DNA of 7,514 bases from an uncultured Paracoccaceae bacterium (GTDB lineage: Bacteria > Pseudomonadota > Alphaproteobacteria > Rhodobacterales > Rhodobacteraceae): NCBI GenBank assembly GCA_913054485.1, contig CAJXHQ010000144.1, positions 1 through 7,514 of the forward strand. The letters run 5' to 3'. Positions 5,782 through 7,514 of the stretch are shown here, in pieces; the stretch's first letter is position 1, and each line of letters opens with the position of its first letter. Made by a program: the position numbers and the translations under genes. Below the pieces are notes generated by a model, which made no database searches, was not told the origin of the DNA, and saw nothing but the letters and a program-made list of their open reading frames with translations.

Positions 5782-6753
5782 ATGACGCGACGCGCAGTTG
5801 TAACCGGTGTAGGCCATTATCTCCCCGAACGCGTGGTTGAAAACGCGGAGTTCGAGGCCTCCCTGGATACGACTGACGACTGGATCCGCTCCCGCTCCGG
5901 GATCGAGCGCCGCCATTTTGCCGCCGAAGGTGAAACCACCTCCGATCTGGCCACCCATGCGGCCCGCGCGGCCCTGCAGGACGCCGGGATCACCGCAGAT
6001 GACGTAGACGCCATCGTGCTGGCCACCTCCACGGCCGACCTCACCTTCCCCTCTGCTGCCACCATGGTGCAGGCCGCGCTTGGCATGACCAAGGGATTTG
6101 CCTTCGACCTGCAGGCTGTCTGCGCCGGTTTTGTCTACGCGCTGACCAACGCCAATGCGCTGATCCTTTCCGGCCAGGCCGAGCGCGTTCTGGTGATCGG
6201 GGCAGAAACCTTCAGCCGCATCATGGACTGGACCGACCGCTCCACCTGCGTGTTGTTTGGCGATGGCGCCGGCGCGCTGGTGCTGGAGGCGCAGGACTGC
6301 GCAGGGACCAGCGATGACCGCGGCATCCTGTCGACCGACTTGAACTCGGACGGGCGCTACAAGGACCTGCTCTACGTCGATGGCGGTGTGTCCACCAATT
6401 CCACCGGCCACCTGCGTATGCAAGGCAACCAGGTGTTCCGCCATGCAGTGGAAAAACTGGCAGGCACCGCCAATACCGCACTGAAGACAGCCGGTCTGGC
6501 GGCGGGCGACGTCGACTGGATCGTGCCGCACCAGGCCAATATCCGTATCATTCAAGGCACCGCTAAAAAGATGGGGCTGAGCATGGACAACGTGGTTGTC
6601 ACCGTTCAGGACCACGGCAACACCTCGGCGGCCTCGATCCCGCTGGCGCCGTCGGTGGGCAAATCCCGCGGCCAGATCAAGGATGGCGACCTGATTGTCA
6701 CCGAAGCCATCGGCGGCGGCCTGGCCTGGGGCGCGGTGGTCCTTCGCTGGTAA
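5782..6753 (+). CDS. fabH: Beta-ketoacyl-ACP synthase III (FabH)
   Basis: A 323-residue thiolase-fold enzyme that condenses acetyl-CoA with malonyl-ACP, the first chain-forming step of type II fatty-acid synthesis in the cytoplasm. The catalytic triad is visible: Cys114 in DLQAVCAGF, His250 in VPHQANIRI, and Asn280 in DHGNTSAAS, equivalent to Cys112/His244/Asn274 of E. coli FabH. Other family motifs: DDWIRSRSGIERRH (32-45), GDGAGALVL (160-168) and the C-terminal GGGLAWGAVVLRW. The length matches the family. The start follows AAAGGCAGG 14 bases after plsX. Its products feed acyl-ACP to PlsX (same operon) and, in 3-hydroxyacyl form, to OlsB (opposite strand). A 101-base gap with its own promoter separates it from ihfA; I see no strong terminator after fabH, so read-through into ihfA is possible. 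Confidence 0.97.
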   Translation: MTRRAVVTGVGHYLPERVVENAEFEASLDTTDDWIRSRSGIERRHFAAEGETTSDLATHAARAALQDAGITADDVDAIVLATSTADLTFPSAATMVQAALGMTKGFAFDLQAVCAGFVYALTNANALILSGQAERVLVIGAETFSRIMDWTDRSTCVLFGDGAGALVLEAQDCAGTSDDRGILSTDLNSDGRYKDLLYVDGGVSTNSTGHLRMQGNQVFRHAVEKLAGTANTALKTAGLAAGDVDWIVPHQANIRIIQGTAKKMGLSMDNVVVTVQDHGNTSAASIPLAPSVGKSRGQIKDGDLIVTEAIGGGLAWGAVVLRW

Positions 6754-6789
6754 TTTTCAGCGCTTTCCGGCCTATTTAGCGCCTTCCTG

Positions 6790-6802
6790 CAATTGCTTGA
6801 TA
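6790..6802 (-). promoter_or_regulatory. Perfect IHF consensus site directly upstream of the ihfA promoter
   Basis: On the minus strand the 13 bases read TATCAAGCAATTG, a full match to the E. coli IHF consensus WATCAANNNNTTR. The site ends immediately before the -35 box at 6803. IHF-alpha, encoded 53 bases downstream, is half of the protein that binds such sites. In E. coli, ihfA is negatively autoregulated, so an autoregulatory role is likely here. The position could also suit upstream bending and activation. The consensus comes from Enterobacteria; its validity in this lineage is assumed. Confidence 0.55.
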
Positions 6803-6832
6803 TTGACAGGGAAATTCCCTGCAACATATCCT
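6803..6832 (+). promoter_or_regulatory. ihfA promoter
   Basis: TTGACA (6803-6808) is a consensus -35 box. The best -10 candidate is TATCCT (6827-6832) with an 18-base spacer; CATATC and ATATCC would give spacers of 16 and 17. A start near 6839-6840 leaves a short leader of about 15 bases holding the GGGGA ribosome binding site (6845-6849). The spacer is mostly filled by an inverted repeat. Confidence 0.6.
6807..6821. promoter_or_regulatory. Perfect 7-1-7 inverted repeat in the ihfA promoter spacer (operator candidate)
   Basis: CAGGGAA-A-TTCCCTG is a perfect dyad. It overlaps the last two bases of the -35 box and sits between the -35 and -10 elements. Further symmetric arms, GATAT (6799-6803) and ATATC (6826-6830), share almost the same centre, so the dyad may span 32 bases with small offsets. 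A dyad in a long spacer is the layout of MerR-controlled promoters, and a MerR-family gene lies in the same transcription unit. A repressor of another family is equally possible from sequence alone. Confidence 0.5.
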
Positions 6833-6854
6833 TGGTGAAACAGCGGGGAATGGT

Positions 6855-7157
6855 ATGAGCGAAAAAACTTTGACACGAATGGATTTGAGCGAGGCGGTTT
6901 TCCGCGAAGTTGGCCTGTCGCGAAACGAAAGCGCGCAGCTGGTGGAAAGCGTTCTCAACCACATGTCCGATGCGCTGGTGCGCGGCGAACAGGTGAAAAT
7001 CTCCTCCTTTGGGACGTTCAGCGTGCGCGACAAGTCCGCGCGCGTCGGCCGCAACCCAAAGACCGGGGAAGAAGTCCCGATTCAGCCGCGCCGGGTGTTG
7101 ACCTTCCGCCCGTCGCACCTGATGAAGGACCGGGTTGCCGAGGGCAACCGGAAATAG
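6855..7157 (+). CDS. ihfA: Integration host factor subunit alpha
   Basis: A 100-residue DNA-bending protein of the HU/IHF family that forms a heterodimer with IhfB (not in this window). It bends specific DNA sites by more than 160 degrees in transcription, recombination and replication. Landmarks: N-terminal helices (3-42, starting [15 protein letters not shown]), the core [14 protein letters not shown] (47-60), and the beta-arm [12 protein letters not shown] (65-76) with Pro68, the residue that intercalates into DNA (Pro65 in E. coli). The C-terminal [14 protein letters not shown] matches the alpha rather than the beta subunit. GGGGA five bases upstream sets the start; the ATG at 6850 is out of frame and stops after two codons. 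A MerR-family gene follows after 15 bases, so the two are co-transcribed. Confidence 0.96.
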   Translation: MSEKTLTRMDLSEAVFREVGLSRNESAQLVESVLNHMSDALVRGEQVKISSFGTFSVRDKSARVGRNPKTGEEVPIQPRRVLTFRPSHLMKDRVAEGNRK

Positions 7158-7172
7158 CAGGAACTCTGACGA

Positions 7173-7514
7173 ATGCCGAAATCCCCTGACGCCTTCCGCA
7201 CCATCAGCGAGGTGGCTGAATGGCTCGGCATTCAGGCCCATGTCCTGCGCTTCTGGGAAAGCAAATTCACCCAGATCAAGCCTGTGAAACGGGCCGGCGG
7301 GCGGCGCTATTACCGCCCCGCCGACATGCAGCTGATCGGCGGCATCAAAAAGCTCCACCACGACGACGGGCTGTCCATTAAGGATGTGCAGCAAATCCTC
7401 AAGGAGCAGGGCGTTGCCCATGTCGCCGCCCTCTCTCCGCCGCTGGAAGACAACGAAGAGCCGGAGCCGCAGCAGGCCCCTGCCCGCCCGGCAGCGGTCC
7501 CCGTTGCGGCGGCC
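7173..7514 (+). CDS. MerR-family transcriptional regulator, N-terminal part, cut by the right edge
   Basis: The first 114 residues of a gene that runs off the window without a stop. Residues 8-79 are a MerR-type winged helix-turn-helix: [20 protein letters not shown] (8-27) is the recognition helix-turn-helix, [20 protein letters not shown] (28-47) the wing with the typical GGRRYY turn, and [22 protein letters not shown] (51-72) the second helical pair. From residue 80 the chain becomes rich in Pro, Glu, Gln and Ala, unlike the long dimerisation helix and Cys-containing effector domain of metal-sensing MerR proteins; the rest is not visible. The start ATG has AGGAA about ten bases upstream. 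It follows ihfA by 15 bases, an arrangement common in alphaproteobacteria. Effector and targets are unknown; the ihfA promoter dyad is one possible target. Confidence 0.88.
   Translation, partial: MPKSPDAFRTISEVAEWLGIQAHVLRFWESKFTQIKPVKRAGGRRYYRPADMQLIGGIKKLHHDDGLSIKDVQQILKEQGVAHVAALSPPLEDNEEPEPQQAPARPAAVPVAAA

Noticed and set aside
6760..6782. GCGCT/AGCGC arms after fabH as a terminator.
   Set aside because: Only five base pairs with a 13-base loop and no T-run; too weak to call.
5764..7421. Two long minus-strand open frames opposite fabH, ihfA and the MerR gene.
   Set aside because: Antisense shadows of well-identified genes; one crosses the ihfA promoter region and several gene boundaries.

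Overview
The window looks like core chromosome of a Rhodobacterales (Roseobacter-group) alphaproteobacterium. This rests on the high GC content, the alphaproteobacterial forms of YceD/DUF177, BamE, OlsB and IhfA, and the gene order yceD - rpmF - plsX - fabH - ihfA - merR. I assign the group from remembered family features and have not searched any database. I see no insertion sequence, phage gene, CRISPR array, tRNA or rRNA. Every gene is intact except the two cut by the window edges.

The left half (1-3565) is read from the minus strand. In transcription order it holds bamE (outer-membrane assembly lipoprotein), olsB (ornithine-lipid N-acyltransferase), an ABC-F ATPase of the Uup type, and the N-terminal part of a secreted lytic transglycosylase whose predicted catalytic Glu is the last complete codon in the window. 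The gaps are 53, 69 and 75 bases, so these genes could be one transcript or several. A short divergent promoter region (3566-3650) separates bamE from the right half.

The right half (3651-7514) is read from the plus strand: yceD, then a 215-base spacer with a candidate promoter and a structured leader, then rpmF (zinc-ribbon L32), plsX, fabH, ihfA and a MerR-family regulator that runs off the right edge. PlsX and FabH connect fatty-acid initiation to phospholipid synthesis. OlsB, nearby on the other strand, draws on the same acyl-ACP pool, so the window joins ribosome supply, membrane-lipid synthesis and envelope assembly.

The genes are ordinary; the interesting signals are regulatory. The 101-base gap before ihfA holds a perfect match to the E. 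coli IHF consensus (6790-6802) directly against a consensus -35 box. A perfect 7-1-7 inverted repeat (6807-6821) lies in the spacer of the same promoter. This suggests IHF autoregulation and possibly control by the co-encoded MerR protein. The rpmF leader can form a compact helix with a GGAA tetraloop, and a 6-bp hairpin covers the rpmF stop codon. No undescribed multi-gene system is apparent.
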